Positions 33,164-42,479 of a DNA stretch of 64,000 bases are shown here, piece by piece. The stretch comes from DASQFQ01 sp963802905 (lineage in GTDB: Bacteria; Actinomycetota; Thermoleophilia; Solirubrobacterales; Solirubrobacteraceae): the NCBI GenBank assembly GCA_963802905.1, contig CAWDKH010000010.1:124001-188000 (forward strand), read 5' to 3'. The translations under genes and the position numbers were made by a program. The notes under the pieces are model-generated. The model saw only the letters and a program-made list of their open reading frames with translations. It was not told the DNA's origin and did no database searches. How positions within the stretch are numbered: position 1 is the stretch's first letter; every line of letters starts with the position of its first letter.

Positions 33164-33803
33164 CGATCGCCGGCGCCTCGTGAATCAGATCGTCGTTCTC
33201 GAGCGCCTCGACCATGAAGAGGGCGAAGTCCACCCGGCGCGTGATGTTGCTCTCTAGGATCGGGTCGCCGACGTGGCGGCTCCAGACGGGCAGGCCCTCG
33301 CTGTCGTCCTCCTCGAGGTCGCTCCCGCGCACCACCGTCCAGCGGGTGTCGCTGGCGAAGATGCGCCGGCACGCCTCGACCTGGTCGTCGAGGTCGGCGA
33401 AGCGCGCGAGCCGTGCGAGGCGGCCGCCGACGCTGACGAGTGCCTTGAGCCGCCACGAGTAGACGTCCTGGCCGTCGCGGGTGATGTGCCAGCCGCAGGA
33501 GAACACGAGCCGGGCTCCCGGCTGAGCGTGGTCGAGGACCGCCTGCGCCGTCCCCGACGCGTATCCGTGCACGCCGCGTGGGACGAGCACGACGAGCACC
33601 CCGTCGCAGCCGGCCACCGCCCGCTCGATGACCTCGCGATCGTCGGTGGCGCCGGGCACGACATCGATCCGACCCTCGAACTCGGCGAGCTTGCCGACGC
33701 TCTGCTCACGGCACACGACGACCACCTCGTGCCCCCGGTCGAGCGCGTGCTGGACCATGTACTTCCCGAGCTTGCCTGACCCACCGACGATGCAGGTCCT
33801 CAT
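33123..33803 (-). CDS. NmrA/SDR-like NAD(P)-binding protein
   Basis: 226 residues. N-terminal Rossmann fingerprint CIVGGSGKLGKYMVQHALDRG and the downstream DVVPGATDDREVIERAVAGCDGV pattern typical of atypical SDR/NmrA proteins. The active-site YxxxK of classical SDRs is not present, so it may be a redox sensor or reductase of unknown substrate. ATG overlaps the DUF4389 gene stop (ATGA); 41 bases overlap the convergent endonuclease gene. Confidence 0.8.
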   Translation of the reverse strand: MRTCIVGGSGKLGKYMVQHALDRGHEVVVVCREQSVGKLAEFEGRIDVVPGATDDREVIERAVAGCDGVLVVLVPRGVHGYASGTAQAVLDHAQPGARLVFSCGWHITRDGQDVYSWRLKALVSVGGRLARLARFADLDDQVEACRRIFASDTRWTVVRGSDLEEDDSEGLPVWSRHVGDPILESNITRRVDFALFMVEALENDDLIHEAPAIVSRQSASALAHAA

Positions 33804-34531
33804 GAGAGCCCGGGTGCCGGGTCCCGCCCGGTGAGGTCGATGGTCGTGCTGTCGGGGTCCGGTTCGTGCTCGCCCATGTCGAGGCGGAACGGCGGGTAGG
33901 TGTCGGTCATCAGCGTCGCGTAGGCCGCGACGCGGAACACCCAGCGGTTCATGCCGAGCACGAAGTCGAAGATCTGCCGCGGGTAGCGCCCGGTGAACAG
34001 CAGCACGATCGCGGCGATGCAGACCAGCAGCCCGATCAGGCCGCCACCCGAGCTCCACGTCATGTCGTCGTTCGCCGCGCCCCAGCCGGCCCACGCGCCG
34101 CCGGCGAACACGGCCACGACGAGGTACTGCGGCAGCGCGAGCAGCCACCACTTGACCAGCACCAGGCCGCGCGACAGCTGCGGCGGATAGTCGACCTCGA
34201 GCCGCGCCGGGTAGTCGGGCACGTCGGCGAGCGTGAACGGCGGGTAGCGGTCGGTCCCGAGTGCGCTGTAGGAGTAGAAGCCAACGCGCCACGACCAGCG
34301 CAGCACGCCGACGTTGAAGTCGAAGATCCCCCGCGGGTAGCGGCCGGTGAAGAGGATCGCGAAGAACGCGACGACGCTCAGCGCCACGAAGGCGATCCAC
34401 AGGAACACCAGCACGATCACGTGTGGGATCACCAGCAGCCACTTCAGGAGCCACAGCCAGCGGCTCAGTGGCGGATCCAGCTGCCCGTCCAGGCGTAGCG
34501 GATAGACCGATCGGGTCGCGGCCTCATTCAT
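33800..34531 (-). CDS. DUF4389 membrane protein with internal duplication
   Basis: 243 residues, four main hydrophobic helices. Two similar halves (about 10-110 and 115-235) each contain LFTGRYPR followed by IFDF and a YPPF motif, which is the DUF4389 signature. Function unknown. GAGAGGA lies eight bases before the ATG. Confidence 0.8.
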   Translation of the reverse strand: MNEAATRSVYPLRLDGQLDPPLSRWLWLLKWLLVIPHVIVLVFLWIAFVALSVVAFFAILFTGRYPRGIFDFNVGVLRWSWRVGFYSYSALGTDRYPPFTLADVPDYPARLEVDYPPQLSRGLVLVKWWLLALPQYLVVAVFAGGAWAGWGAANDDMTWSSGGGLIGLLVCIAAIVLLFTGRYPRQIFDFVLGMNRWVFRVAAYATLMTDTYPPFRLDMGEHEPDPDSTTIDLTGRDPAPGLS

Positions 34532-34641
34532 GGCGTCCTCTCAAACTGCGCGTCGGAAGCGACGCCGGTGATCGGAATCGTGAAGTGCCGCGCTGATCAG
34601 CTTCCACGACCGACCCTACTCCGTTCGCGGCGTGGCGTCTG

Positions 34642-36018
34642 TCAAGCGGCGAGGATGCGTGCCTTTTCGGCGCGGAACTCGTCATCGTCGACCGTGCCCG
34701 CGTCGTGCAGCTTCCCGAGGCGCTCGAGGCGAGCGAGGCGTTCCTCGTCGGTCGGCGGCCCGGAGCCGCCGTTGCCGGACTCTCCCGCCGACGCCGGCTT
34801 CGCCTGACGGACCCTGCCGGCGCCCGCGCTCGCCCACCCCCGCATCGCGTCGGTCGCGCGGGACAGCCGCTCGCGACCGTGCTGCTCGGCGACCTTCCGG
34901 TCGGCGTCCGGGAACTCCTTCGCCGTCCGGCGGCGCAGGCCCTCGAAGCCGAGCCCGATCAGGATCGCCAGCAGGATCGCCGTGATCGGGTTGCGCGTGG
35001 CCGGCGTCGGCGCCCACCACAGGATCCCGATCCCGAGCAGGACCAGGAGGCCGGCGTAGGCGAGCCCCGGCTCTCGCAGGTAGGGCGCCAGGAAGCGGCG
35101 GATCGATGTGGCCGTGCGCGTCGGCCCGGCCAGCAGCGCGCCGGCGAACATCAGGACCCCGTAGCCGATGGTCGACACGGCGATCTCGTGCAGCAGCGTC
35201 GTGGACACCGCCCACGTCTCCGCGATCGCCGGTTCGGACGCCTCGGTGCGGGCGAGCGAGCTGACGATGTTGTCGCCGAGGATCGAGATCGCGGCGAGCC
35301 CGAGCGCGCCCGCCGCGATGAAGCCGATGCCGTACGCCCGCACCGCTTGACGCCGCCAGCCGGGTGAGATCGCCAGCGCGATCGCGAACAGCAGCAGCGA
35401 CAGGGAGACGAGCACGATCGGCAGGGCGCGCAGGGTCCGGAAGCTGTCCTGCGCGAGCTCGAGCTGGTCGGAGCGGAGGATCGTGATCTCGGCCGCGTCG
35501 GCGGGCAGCGCGTTGCTCAGGCGCCCGCCGAGACCGACCCGCGCCTGCATCTCCGCGAGGAGCGACTTGAGGTCGAGCACCACCACGCCGTTGTTGGTCG
35601 AGACGGTCGGGCCCCCGCCCTCGAGCACCTTGATCAGCAGCTTGTGCATCTCGCGGTTGGAGGCCTCCCAGGCGAGCTGGGCGCGCGGTCGGGCGAGCAC
35701 CTCACGCGCGGCGCGCTCGGCGAAGCTCCGCAGCGCGCCCGCGGCCGGTCCGGCGAGCGGCTGGGCCCGCGGCGGGAGCGCGGCCCGGATCTCGCTCTCG
35801 ACATCGACGTTGGCGTAGAGCTCGTCGACGAGGAAGCCGGCGACACGGTCGCGGATCACCGGCTGCTCGAGCAGCTCGCTGCTGGTGGCCGTCCAGTTGT
35901 CCGTGTTGAGGACCTGGCGGTTGACCCAGACGGAGAACATCGCCACGAAGGCGACGATCGACGCGAGCACCACGAGCGTCAGTGCGAGCCCACGGCGACG
36001 GATCGGCTGATCTGTCAT
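34642..36018 (-). CDS. Membrane protein with C-terminal SHOCT domain
   Basis: 458 residues. One N-terminal helix (LALTLVVLASIVAFVAMFSVWV), a large extracytoplasmic domain (about 35-200), four more helices (about 205-390) and a C-terminal SHOCT motif LARLERLGKLHDAGTVDDDEFRAEKARIL, a short domain that mediates oligomerisation. The extracytoplasmic part starts VNRQVLNTDNWTATSSELL, found in a family of actinobacterial membrane proteins of unknown role. ATG chosen at MTDQPIRRRG; the extension upstream is Arg-rich and not coding. Confidence 0.8.
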   Translation of the reverse strand: MTDQPIRRRGLALTLVVLASIVAFVAMFSVWVNRQVLNTDNWTATSSELLEQPVIRDRVAGFLVDELYANVDVESEIRAALPPRAQPLAGPAAGALRSFAERAAREVLARPRAQLAWEASNREMHKLLIKVLEGGGPTVSTNNGVVVLDLKSLLAEMQARVGLGGRLSNALPADAAEITILRSDQLELAQDSFRTLRALPIVLVSLSLLLFAIALAISPGWRRQAVRAYGIGFIAAGALGLAAISILGDNIVSSLARTEASEPAIAETWAVSTTLLHEIAVSTIGYGVLMFAGALLAGPTRTATSIRRFLAPYLREPGLAYAGLLVLLGIGILWWAPTPATRNPITAILLAILIGLGFEGLRRRTAKEFPDADRKVAEQHGRERLSRATDAMRGWASAGAGRVRQAKPASAGESGNGGSGPPTDEERLARLERLGKLHDAGTVDDDEFRAEKARILAA

Positions 36019-36255
36019 GCCATAGCTGTCCCACCTACCGCAGCGGCCCGCAATGACGCCCGCCGGTGTGCGGTGGGGAGGCGGGCATGTCTGGCGGACA
36101 CCGCCCTGCCGGGTGGCGCGGGCGGACCCTCGCGCGCGAGGCTCGTGGTGCATGCTCTGGCTCTTTGCCATCAGCCGGGTTATCGTCGGCTCGGCAATGC
36201 TCAACGCTGTGCTCGCCAAACGTCGGCGGCCGGCCCCTGGGGAGGTACTGGACCT

Positions 36256-37020
36256 ATGACTCAGCCATGGACGCTGCTCGCGGGCGGCGCGCGCGTGAGC
36301 ATCGCAATCGGCCGCGAGGTCACCCGCCCGGTGTCCGGCATCGTTGCGGCCGGTCAGCGGGCCGGATCGCGGCTCGCGCTCGACGCGCTGGACGCGTTGC
36401 TGGCCTCGACCACCGCCGAGGTGGCCACCGACCGCGTGCTCGCGAGCCCGTGGACGGAGCGCACGGTGAACAAGGCGCTGACGGGCTCGCTCGTCGAGGT
36501 CGCCGCGCGCGACATCGCTGAGGGCGCCGTGCTCGAGCGGGTGCTCGACCAGGTGCTGGCCACCGAGGTGCTCGACCACATCGTCGATCGCGCCGAGGAG
36601 GCCGGTGTCGTCCACCGGCTCGCCGAGCGCGTGCTCGCCGACGGCATCGTCGAGCAGGCCGCCGAGCGGGTCCTCGCCGGCCCCGAGCTCGAGCGGCTGG
36701 TGCTGCTCACGGTCGAGAGCCCGGCGGTCGAACGCGCGGTCGCCAGCGTGTTCGAGAGCAAGCTGCTCGACCAGGTCGTGGACCGGCTGCTCGCCAGCCC
36801 GGAGCTGTGGAAGGTCGTCGACGAGGTCGCCCGCAGCCCGGCGGTCGCCGAGGCCGTCGCGCACCAGGGCTTCGGCTTCGCCGACCAGGTGGCGGGTGAG
36901 GTGCGTGACCGCTCGCGCAGCGCCGACGCGGTCGTCGAGCGCACGACGCGGCGGCTGCTGCGGCGGCGGCCGCGGATGGATCCGCCCACCGGTCCGCTGC
37001 CCAATCCCGGGACGTCGTGA
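36256..37020 (+). CDS. Helical-repeat protein of unknown function
   Basis: 254 residues made of degenerate helical repeats of the form V-x-R-V/L-L-A-S-P-E-L (VATDRVLASPWTER, AERVLAGPELERLV, VDRLLASPELWKVV, VARSPAVAEAV). Leu/Val heptads suggest a coiled or stacked-helix rod. No signal peptide or membrane helix; the tail is basic (RRLLRRRPR). GGGGAGGT lies before the ATG. Coupled by GTGA overlap to the RDD membrane protein, so it may be its cytosolic partner. Family not recognised. Confidence 0.7.
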   Translation: MTQPWTLLAGGARVSIAIGREVTRPVSGIVAAGQRAGSRLALDALDALLASTTAEVATDRVLASPWTERTVNKALTGSLVEVAARDIAEGAVLERVLDQVLATEVLDHIVDRAEEAGVVHRLAERVLADGIVEQAAERVLAGPELERLVLLTVESPAVERAVASVFESKLLDQVVDRLLASPELWKVVDEVARSPAVAEAVAHQGFGFADQVAGEVRDRSRSADAVVERTTRRLLRRRPRMDPPTGPLPNPGTS

Positions 37021-37478
37021 ACGACGGGAAGGACGACTACGCGGGGTTCGTGACGCGGGCGATCGCATTCGCGATCGACGTCGCGATCATCGACGTCGCC
37101 GCGGCGTTCGTCGGGATCGTGGTCGGGCTCGGCCTCTCCGCCCTCGACGTGCCCGACGCCGTCAAGACGGTCGCCGTCGCGGTCGGCGCAGTGGCCTTCA
37201 TCGCCTGGTCCGTGGGCTACTTCGCCACGTTCTGGTCGACCACCGGGCAATCCCCCGGCGCGCGGGTCATGGGCATCCGCGTGGTGTGCGCCCACGGCGA
37301 CGAGCCCGTGGGGGTCAAAGCCTCGATCGTGCGCCTCGTGGGCATGGTGCTCGCGGCGATCCCGCTGTGCGCCGGGTTCCTGCTGATCCTCGTCGACGAT
37401 CGCCGGCGCGGGCTACAGGACGTGCTCGCGCGCACCGTCGTGCGGTACGCGCCCGCCGACTCGCCCCGGATCAGTTGA
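37017..37478 (+). CDS. RDD-family membrane protein
   Basis: 153 residues, three helices. The RDD residues are visible as the Arg in VTRAIAFAIDVAIID, its Asp, and the later GQSPGARVMGIRVV plus DDRRRGLQDVLART segment. Often found in transport or antiporter contexts; actual activity unknown. Ends eight bases inside the convergent NarL-type regulator gene. Confidence 0.85.
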   Translation: MNDGKDDYAGFVTRAIAFAIDVAIIDVAAAFVGIVVGLGLSALDVPDAVKTVAVAVGAVAFIAWSVGYFATFWSTTGQSPGARVMGIRVVCAHGDEPVGVKASIVRLVGMVLAAIPLCAGFLLILVDDRRRGLQDVLARTVVRYAPADSPRIS

Positions 37479-38154
37479 CCGAGCTGCTGAGGGACTCTTC
37501 GGCCAGGAACATCAGCGCCGCCTTCACGCGTTTGCTGACGTCAGCGGCGTCGGCCAGCCCGAGCTTCCAGAAGATCGCGTTGATGTGCTTCTCGACGGCG
37601 CGCTTGGTGAGGAACAGGGAGTCGGCGATCGCGGTGTTGCTCTTGCCCTGGGCGATCTCGCCGAGGACCTGGAGCTCACGGGACGTGAGCTCGTTGAGCG
37701 GGGAGCTCTGCGCGCGGCCGCGCGCCACGACCAGCGACTCGACGACCTTCGGGTCGATCATCGACCCGCCCTCGTGGACCGCGCGGATCGCGGCCATCAG
37801 CTCGGCACGGTTGTGGACGCGCTCCTTGAGCAGGTAAGCGCGGCCGTCTGAGCCCTGTTGCAGCAGGGCCAGCGCGTACGTCGGGTCGGAGAACTGGCTG
37901 AGGATCACCACGCCGGTTTGCGGATGGGTCTCGCGCAACTCCGCGGCGAGCTGGATCCCCTCGTCGGTGTGCGTGGGCGGCATGCGGATGTCGGTGAGCA
38001 CGACGTCCGGCTGCTCCTCCTCGCAGACGTTGCGGAGCGAATGCTGGTCTGCGACGGCCGCGACGATCTCGACGGTTGGGTCGACCGCCAAGAGCTGGTG
38101 CACCCCCTCGCGCACAATTAGGCTGTCCTCTCCGAGCACGACGCGGATGGGCAT
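37471..38154 (-). CDS. NarL/LuxR-type response regulator
   Basis: 227 residues. Receiver domain with phospho-acceptor Asp in VVLTDIRMPP and acidic pair ED near residue 9; the switch Lys is in YLLKERVHN. LuxR helix-turn-helix SRELQVLGEIAQGKSNTAIADSL, then AVEKHINAIFWKLGL. No kinase is adjacent. It is a paralogue of the regulator at 62840: both share VVILSQF-type strands, LLKER and the unusual C-terminal RVKAALMFL extension. Confidence 0.9.
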   Translation of the reverse strand: MPIRVVLGEDSLIVREGVHQLLAVDPTVEIVAAVADQHSLRNVCEEEQPDVVLTDIRMPPTHTDEGIQLAAELRETHPQTGVVILSQFSDPTYALALLQQGSDGRAYLLKERVHNRAELMAAIRAVHEGGSMIDPKVVESLVVARGRAQSSPLNELTSRELQVLGEIAQGKSNTAIADSLFLTKRAVEKHINAIFWKLGLADAADVSKRVKAALMFLAEESLSSSVN

Positions 38155-38160
38155 ATGCCC

Positions 38161-38166
38161 ACCCTA
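38161..38166 (-). promoter_or_regulatory. -10 hexamer of leaderless NarL-type regulator promoter
   Basis: TAGGGT on the minus strand six bases before the ATG at 38154. CCCCTACGTGGGG, an inverted repeat, lies just upstream. Confidence 0.5.
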
Positions 38167-38328
38167 ACCCCTACGTGGGGGCCTCCGGGGACCGCGTCGC
38201 CCAAGTGTGGTGCGTGCCCCCCCACCAGTGGTGGCGCCGACCGCATCCGCGAGCGGGCGCGCACCCTTGCCGCGCGGGCCCGCAGAACGGAGCGTAGGGC
38301 CAACGCATACGACCCGAGGAGCAGTGCC

Positions 38329-39174
38329 ATGTGCCGCTGGATGGCGTGGTCAGGACAGCCGGTAGTGATCGAGGAGCTCCTGTTCGAGCCCAAGCACGGG
38401 CTGATCGACCAGAGCCTGCACTCGCGCATGGGTGCGGAGACCACCAACGGGGACGGCTTCGGTGTCGGCTGGTACGGCGACGGCGAGGGGCCGGGCACCT
38501 ACCACAGCGTCGCGCCGGCCTGGGGGGACGCGAACCTGCGCGACCTCTCGGCCCACATCAAGTCGCACCTCTTCATCGCGCACGTGCGCGCGACGTCGGG
38601 CACCGCGATTCAGCAGACCAACTGCCATCCCTTCCGCCATGGCCGCTGGCTGTTCGCCCACAACGGCGTGATTGCGGGCTTCCATGAGATGCGCCGTGAG
38701 CTGATGCTCGAGGTGGCGCCCGAGCTGTTCCCGGACATCCAGGGCTCGACCGACTCGGAGGTGCTGTTCCATCTGGCGCTGACCTACGGCCTCGAGCAGG
38801 ATCCGGTCGCCGCCATGGAGCGCACGCTCGGGCTCGTCGAGGCGACGGCGGTGAGGCACGGCATCGAAGGTGCCGTGCAGGCGAGCGTCGGCATCACCGA
38901 CGGCGAGCGTCTGTGGGCGTTCCGCTACGCGACCGAGGGCACGCCGCGCACCCTGTTCGTGTCGGCCGACGCCGAAACCGTGCGCCAGCTGTACCCGGAC
39001 GACACGCGCCTGCAGCGGATGCGTGACGAGGACCGCGTCGTGATTTCCGAGCCGATGTCCGAGCTCCCGGGTATGTGGACCGAGATCCCGGAGTCGACGG
39101 TGCTGCTCGTCCAGCCCGGCGCGGACGAGCAGCGTGCGTTCCGCCCGCACTTCGAAGCCGCCGCTGTGTCGTGA
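38329..39174 (+). CDS. Class II glutamine amidotransferase-like protein
   Basis: 281 residues. The protein starts MCRWMAWSG, so after Met removal Cys is the N-terminal nucleophile. NGDGFGVGWYG, FIAHVRATSGT and NCHPFRHGRWLFAHNGVIAGF are the glutamine-binding and oxyanion elements of GATase type 2 domains (YafJ, EgtC-like). No second domain, so it either hydrolyses a gamma-glutamyl amide itself (as EgtC) or supplies ammonia to an unknown partner. No ergothioneine genes adjoin. GAGGAG precedes the ATG. Confidence 0.85.
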   Translation: MCRWMAWSGQPVVIEELLFEPKHGLIDQSLHSRMGAETTNGDGFGVGWYGDGEGPGTYHSVAPAWGDANLRDLSAHIKSHLFIAHVRATSGTAIQQTNCHPFRHGRWLFAHNGVIAGFHEMRRELMLEVAPELFPDIQGSTDSEVLFHLALTYGLEQDPVAAMERTLGLVEATAVRHGIEGAVQASVGITDGERLWAFRYATEGTPRTLFVSADAETVRQLYPDDTRLQRMRDEDRVVISEPMSELPGMWTEIPESTVLLVQPGADEQRAFRPHFEAAAVS

Positions 39175-39175
39175 A

Positions 39176-39472
39176 CTACGGCACCACGCCGATGCCGCCG
39201 ACGCGCTGCGCCGTGTGGTCGCGCTCGAGCTCGCGGCGAGCGAGGTAGTCCTTGTCGATCTCGTCCCGCGAGGGCCTGCGGAAGGCGAAGTAGATCATCG
39301 GGCCGATGATCGGGATCACGAGGATCAGCAGCATCCAGCCCACGATCGCCCAGCCCGAGTGGTGGCTGCGGATCAGGTCGAGGAGCGCGGCACCCCAGAG
39401 CAGGATGAACGGCGTCGCGATCAGGATGATGAACAGCGTTCGCATGAACTCCGAGACGGCGAGGACGGACAC
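39176..39472 (-). CDS. Small PLDc_N-domain membrane protein
   Basis: 98 residues with two helices (LFIILIATPFILLWGAALLDLI, AIVGWMLLILVIPIIGPMIYFAF) and the following RRPSRDEI tail: the phospholipase D N-terminal membrane-anchor domain (PLDc_N) without the catalytic part. Such stand-alone modules are common in actinobacteria; function unknown. An ATG 27 bases downstream could also serve. Confidence 0.75.
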   Translation of the reverse strand: MSVLAVSEFMRTLFIILIATPFILLWGAALLDLIRSHHSGWAIVGWMLLILVIPIIGPMIYFAFRRPSRDEIDKDYLARRELERDHTAQRVGGIGVVP

Positions 39473-39494
39473 GGCGGCTCCTTTCGATGGCCGT

Positions 39495-39573
39495 CTCCGA
39501 CGCTCCCAACGCTGGCGTGCATCCGCAACGGCGCCAGCCAGCGTGTCGGAGGGGAGGCCTGCCTCCCCTCCGA
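39495..39573. other. Intergenic region with alternative stem-loops, possible cis-regulatory RNA
   Basis: A perfect 13-bp stem, TCGGAGGGGAGGC / GCCTCCCCTCCGA (39546-39573), follows an upstream arm set: CTCCGA (39495-39500) can pair with the same TCGGAG, enclosing GCTGGCG / CGCCAGC (39511-39517 and 39532-39538). The two folds exclude each other. It lies between the PLDc_N gene and the MalT-like regulator gene, which start in opposite directions. No T-run follows, and no known riboswitch class was recognised. Confidence 0.4.
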
Positions 39574-39691
39574 AGTCAAATCACCCGAATCGGCTGATGC
39601 GCACCCGCGCAGTCGTTGGTGACAGCCACCCCCGGGATGCGGTGGCACACCCCCTTGCCCGGCGCTGGCGCCAACCGTGATTCTGAACGCG

Positions 39692-41809
39692 ATGACGGCT
39701 CCCGTGGCGATTGACGCCCTTCACGTCCCGCGCACGCTCCCGCGACGCGGCAGGGTGTCACTTGTCGAGCGTCGTACAACCCGGCCGCCGACGGCGCCGG
39801 CGATCCCCCGGCCGCGCCTCACCCGCCTCCTGACGGAGACGGCGGGGCGCCCGCTGGTCACGCTGGTCGCGCCCGCCGGCTACGGCAAGACCACGCTGCT
39901 CAATGACTGGGCCGAGCGCGACGAGCGGCCGTTCGCGTGGGTGACCCTCGATAGCGGGGACAACGACCCGGCGTGCCTGCACACCTCGGTCGCGCTCGCC
40001 GCCGAGAGCGTCGAGCCGCTGCGAGGCAGCGGCCGCTTCGTGCTCGTCCTCGACGACGTGCAGGCGCTCCACGCGCCTGCAGCGGACGCCGCGCTGGCCG
40101 CGCTGCTCGCGCGGTTGCCCCACGAAGTGACGCTGGCGATCGCGTCGCGCACGCCGCCGCGGCTGCCGGTCGCGCGGATGCGCGCCGAAGGGCGCGTCAT
40201 GGAGCTCGGCCCGCGCGAGCTCGCGATGGACGCGGCGGAGGCCGCGGCGATGCTCGTGCTCGCCGGCGCGGAGCTCGGCGAGGACGACGTGGCGCGGCTG
40301 CTGGACTGCACCGAGGGCTGGCCGGCCGCGCTCGCGCTCGCGGCCCTGGGCAGCCCGGCGGGCTTCGGGGGGACGGACCGGCTGGTCGCCGAGTACGTAC
40401 GCGAGGAGCTCCTGCGTGGGCTGTCGCCGGAGCGGCGCCGCTTCCTGCTGGAGACGTCGGTGCTCGACACGGTGACCGGCCCGCTGTGTGACCGGGTGCT
40501 GGAGCGTGACGGCGCGGCGACCGCGCTGGTCGAGCTGTGTCGCGAGGACGGCCTGCTGATCGCGCTCGACCGCTCCGACGAGTACTTCCGCCACCACCGG
40601 CTGGTGGCGGAGATGCTGCGGGCGGAGTTGCGGCGGCTCGAGCCCTCGCGCGCCGCCGAACTGCACCGTCGCGCGCGCGACTGGTACCGCGCCGCCGGCG
40701 ACGACGACCGCGCCGTCCGGCACGCGGTCGCCGCCGGCGACGTCGAGGCCGCCGGGGACCTGGTGTGGCGCAGTACCTGGCCGGCGCTGAGCCGTGGCGA
40801 CAAGCAGGCCGCCGAGGCGTGGGTGCAGCTGTTCAGCGACGCCGAGCGCGTCGCCACGCCGGCGCTCGCGCTCGCGGCGGCGAGCACGCAGCTCGCGTCG
40901 GGACAGGGCCATCTCGCCGAGCACTGGACGCACGCCGCGGCCGCCGCGCCCCCATCCTCGCCCGCGGTGGCGGCGGGCATCCACAGCATGCGCGCAGCGC
41001 TCGCGCGCGACGGGATCGCCCGCATGCGCGCCGACGCTGAGCACGCCCGGCGGCTCACGCCGGACGGGAGCCCGGGGCTCGCGATCGGCTGCCTGCTGGC
41101 GGGTACCGCCGCGCTGCTCGCCGGCGACGACGATGCCACGGCGCTGCTCGAGGACGGCGCCCATCGTGCCGCGGTCAGCGCCCCCGACGTCCACGCGCTC
41201 TGCCTGACGCAGCTCGCCCTCCCCGCGCTCGCGCGGGAGGACTGGGAGGAGGCCAGTGCGTTCGTCACGCGGGCGCGCGCGCAGCTCGCGCGCCACGGCC
41301 TCGAGGCCTATCCCGGCAGCGCGCTCGTCCTCGCGGCGTCGGCGCTCGTGCGCGCGCACCGCGGCCGTGTCGAGGAGGCCCAGCGCGACCTCGCCGCCGC
41401 CCAGCGCCTGCGCGAGCAGCTGACCGACTTCGCCGCGTGGTACGAGGCCGAGCTGTTGATCCTGCTCGCGCGCGTCGCGGTGCGCTTGAGCGACGTCAAC
41501 GGCTCGCGCGACCTGCTCGCCGACGCCGGCCGCGCGGCCCGGCGGCTCGGGGCCGCGCCGATGCTCGACGCCTGGCTCGCGGCCGTCAGCGAGCCGACGG
41601 GCAACGCGCCCGCCTCGCTGACCACGGCGGAGCTGAGGACGCTGCACTTCCTGCCCACCCATCTCTCGTTCCGGGAGATCGGCGAGCGCGTCTACGTATC
41701 GGCGAACACGGTCAAGACGCAGGCCAACGCCGTCTACCGCAAGCTCGATGTGTCGTGCCGCTCCGAGGCCGTATCGCGCGCGCGCCAGCTCGGGCTGCTC
41801 GACGCCTAG
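39692..41809 (+). CDS. MalT-like LuxR-family transcriptional regulator (LAL type)
   Basis: About 705 residues from ATG 39692 (a GTG at 39677 adds five). Walker A is APAGYGKTTLL (60-70) and Walker B FVLVLDDVQAL. A winged-helix/helical section with TEGWPAALALAAL follows, then TPR-like repeats (about 370-640), then a LuxR helix-turn-helix at the C-terminus (TTAELRTLHFLPTHLSFREI, VYVSANTVKTQANAVYRKLDV). LAL regulators respond to a ligand and ATP. Probably affects nearby or distant genes; the ligand is unknown. Confidence 0.9.
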   Translation: MTAPVAIDALHVPRTLPRRGRVSLVERRTTRPPTAPAIPRPRLTRLLTETAGRPLVTLVAPAGYGKTTLLNDWAERDERPFAWVTLDSGDNDPACLHTSVALAAESVEPLRGSGRFVLVLDDVQALHAPAADAALAALLARLPHEVTLAIASRTPPRLPVARMRAEGRVMELGPRELAMDAAEAAAMLVLAGAELGEDDVARLLDCTEGWPAALALAALGSPAGFGGTDRLVAEYVREELLRGLSPERRRFLLETSVLDTVTGPLCDRVLERDGAATALVELCREDGLLIALDRSDEYFRHHRLVAEMLRAELRRLEPSRAAELHRRARDWYRAAGDDDRAVRHAVAAGDVEAAGDLVWRSTWPALSRGDKQAAEAWVQLFSDAERVATPALALAAASTQLASGQGHLAEHWTHAAAAAPPSSPAVAAGIHSMRAALARDGIARMRADAEHARRLTPDGSPGLAIGCLLAGTAALLAGDDDATALLEDGAHRAAVSAPDVHALCLTQLALPALAREDWEEASAFVTRARAQLARHGLEAYPGSALVLAASALVRAHRGRVEEAQRDLAAAQRLREQLTDFAAWYEAELLILLARVAVRLSDVNGSRDLLADAGRAARRLGAAPMLDAWLAAVSEPTGNAPASLTTAELRTLHFLPTHLSFREIGERVYVSANTVKTQANAVYRKLDVSCRSEAVSRARQLGLLDA

Positions 41810-41813
41810 CGCC

Positions 41814-42479
41814 ATGACCGCGGCCGACGGTCGTCCCCGGGCCGGGTTCCGGTACGGCGCCGTGTTCGTCCTGATGGTCACGCTGCTGGTGTTCGTGACG
41901 ATCGCCCCCGGCAGCGACGCGACGCGGGCCATCGTGCTCGCGCTCGAGGGCGCGGCGCTGCTTGTCGTGGTGGCGACGTCGCGCGAGCGGCGCGCCGTCC
42001 GCAACGCCCGCGTCCGCGTACTGGGGGTGGCCGCGGCGCTCGCGGTCGCCGCGGTGGCGCTCGGGGCGCTCCCGCTGCCGGTCGTCTTCGCCGCCAACGG
42101 CGTCCTCACGTTGTGCATCCTCGTGGCGCTCGTCGGCGGACTGCTGCGGCTCGTGCGGCTGCACGGCGTGACGCTCCAGGTCGTGGCGGGAGCGCTCAGC
42201 ATCTACGTCCTGACCGGTCTGATCTTCGCCTGGCTCGTGAGCCTGGTCGCGGACGTCGGAGCGGCCGCGTTCTTCGCCCAGGGCGGCGACGGCTCCCTGG
42301 GCGACCGCGTGTACTACAGCTTCACGGTGCTGACCACGACCGGCTTCGGCGACTTCACCGCCGTCACCCCGGTCGGCCACGCGATGGCGGTGGTCGAGAT
42401 GCTGCTCGGCCAGCTCTACTTGGTCACGGTCATCGGCGTGATCGTCGGCGACTTCGCCGGCCGCCGCTCGCGTTCCTGA
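41814..42479 (+). CDS. Potassium-channel-like membrane protein
   Basis: 221 residues. About five to six helices; the last pair encloses a pore loop with filter TTTGFGD, close to the T-x-G-Y/F-G-D potassium signature. Preceded by LGDRVYYSFTVL. No cytosolic RCK/TrkA domain, so gating is not by nucleotide. It begins four bases after the LuxR-type gene and overlaps the convergent ClC gene by 64 bases. The pairing of a K+ channel and a ClC channel suggests ion homeostasis. Confidence 0.85.
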   Translation: MTAADGRPRAGFRYGAVFVLMVTLLVFVTIAPGSDATRAIVLALEGAALLVVVATSRERRAVRNARVRVLGVAAALAVAAVALGALPLPVVFAANGVLTLCILVALVGGLLRLVRLHGVTLQVVAGALSIYVLTGLIFAWLVSLVADVGAAAFFAQGGDGSLGDRVYYSFTVLTTTGFGDFTAVTPVGHAMAVVEMLLGQLYLVTVIGVIVGDFAGRRSRS

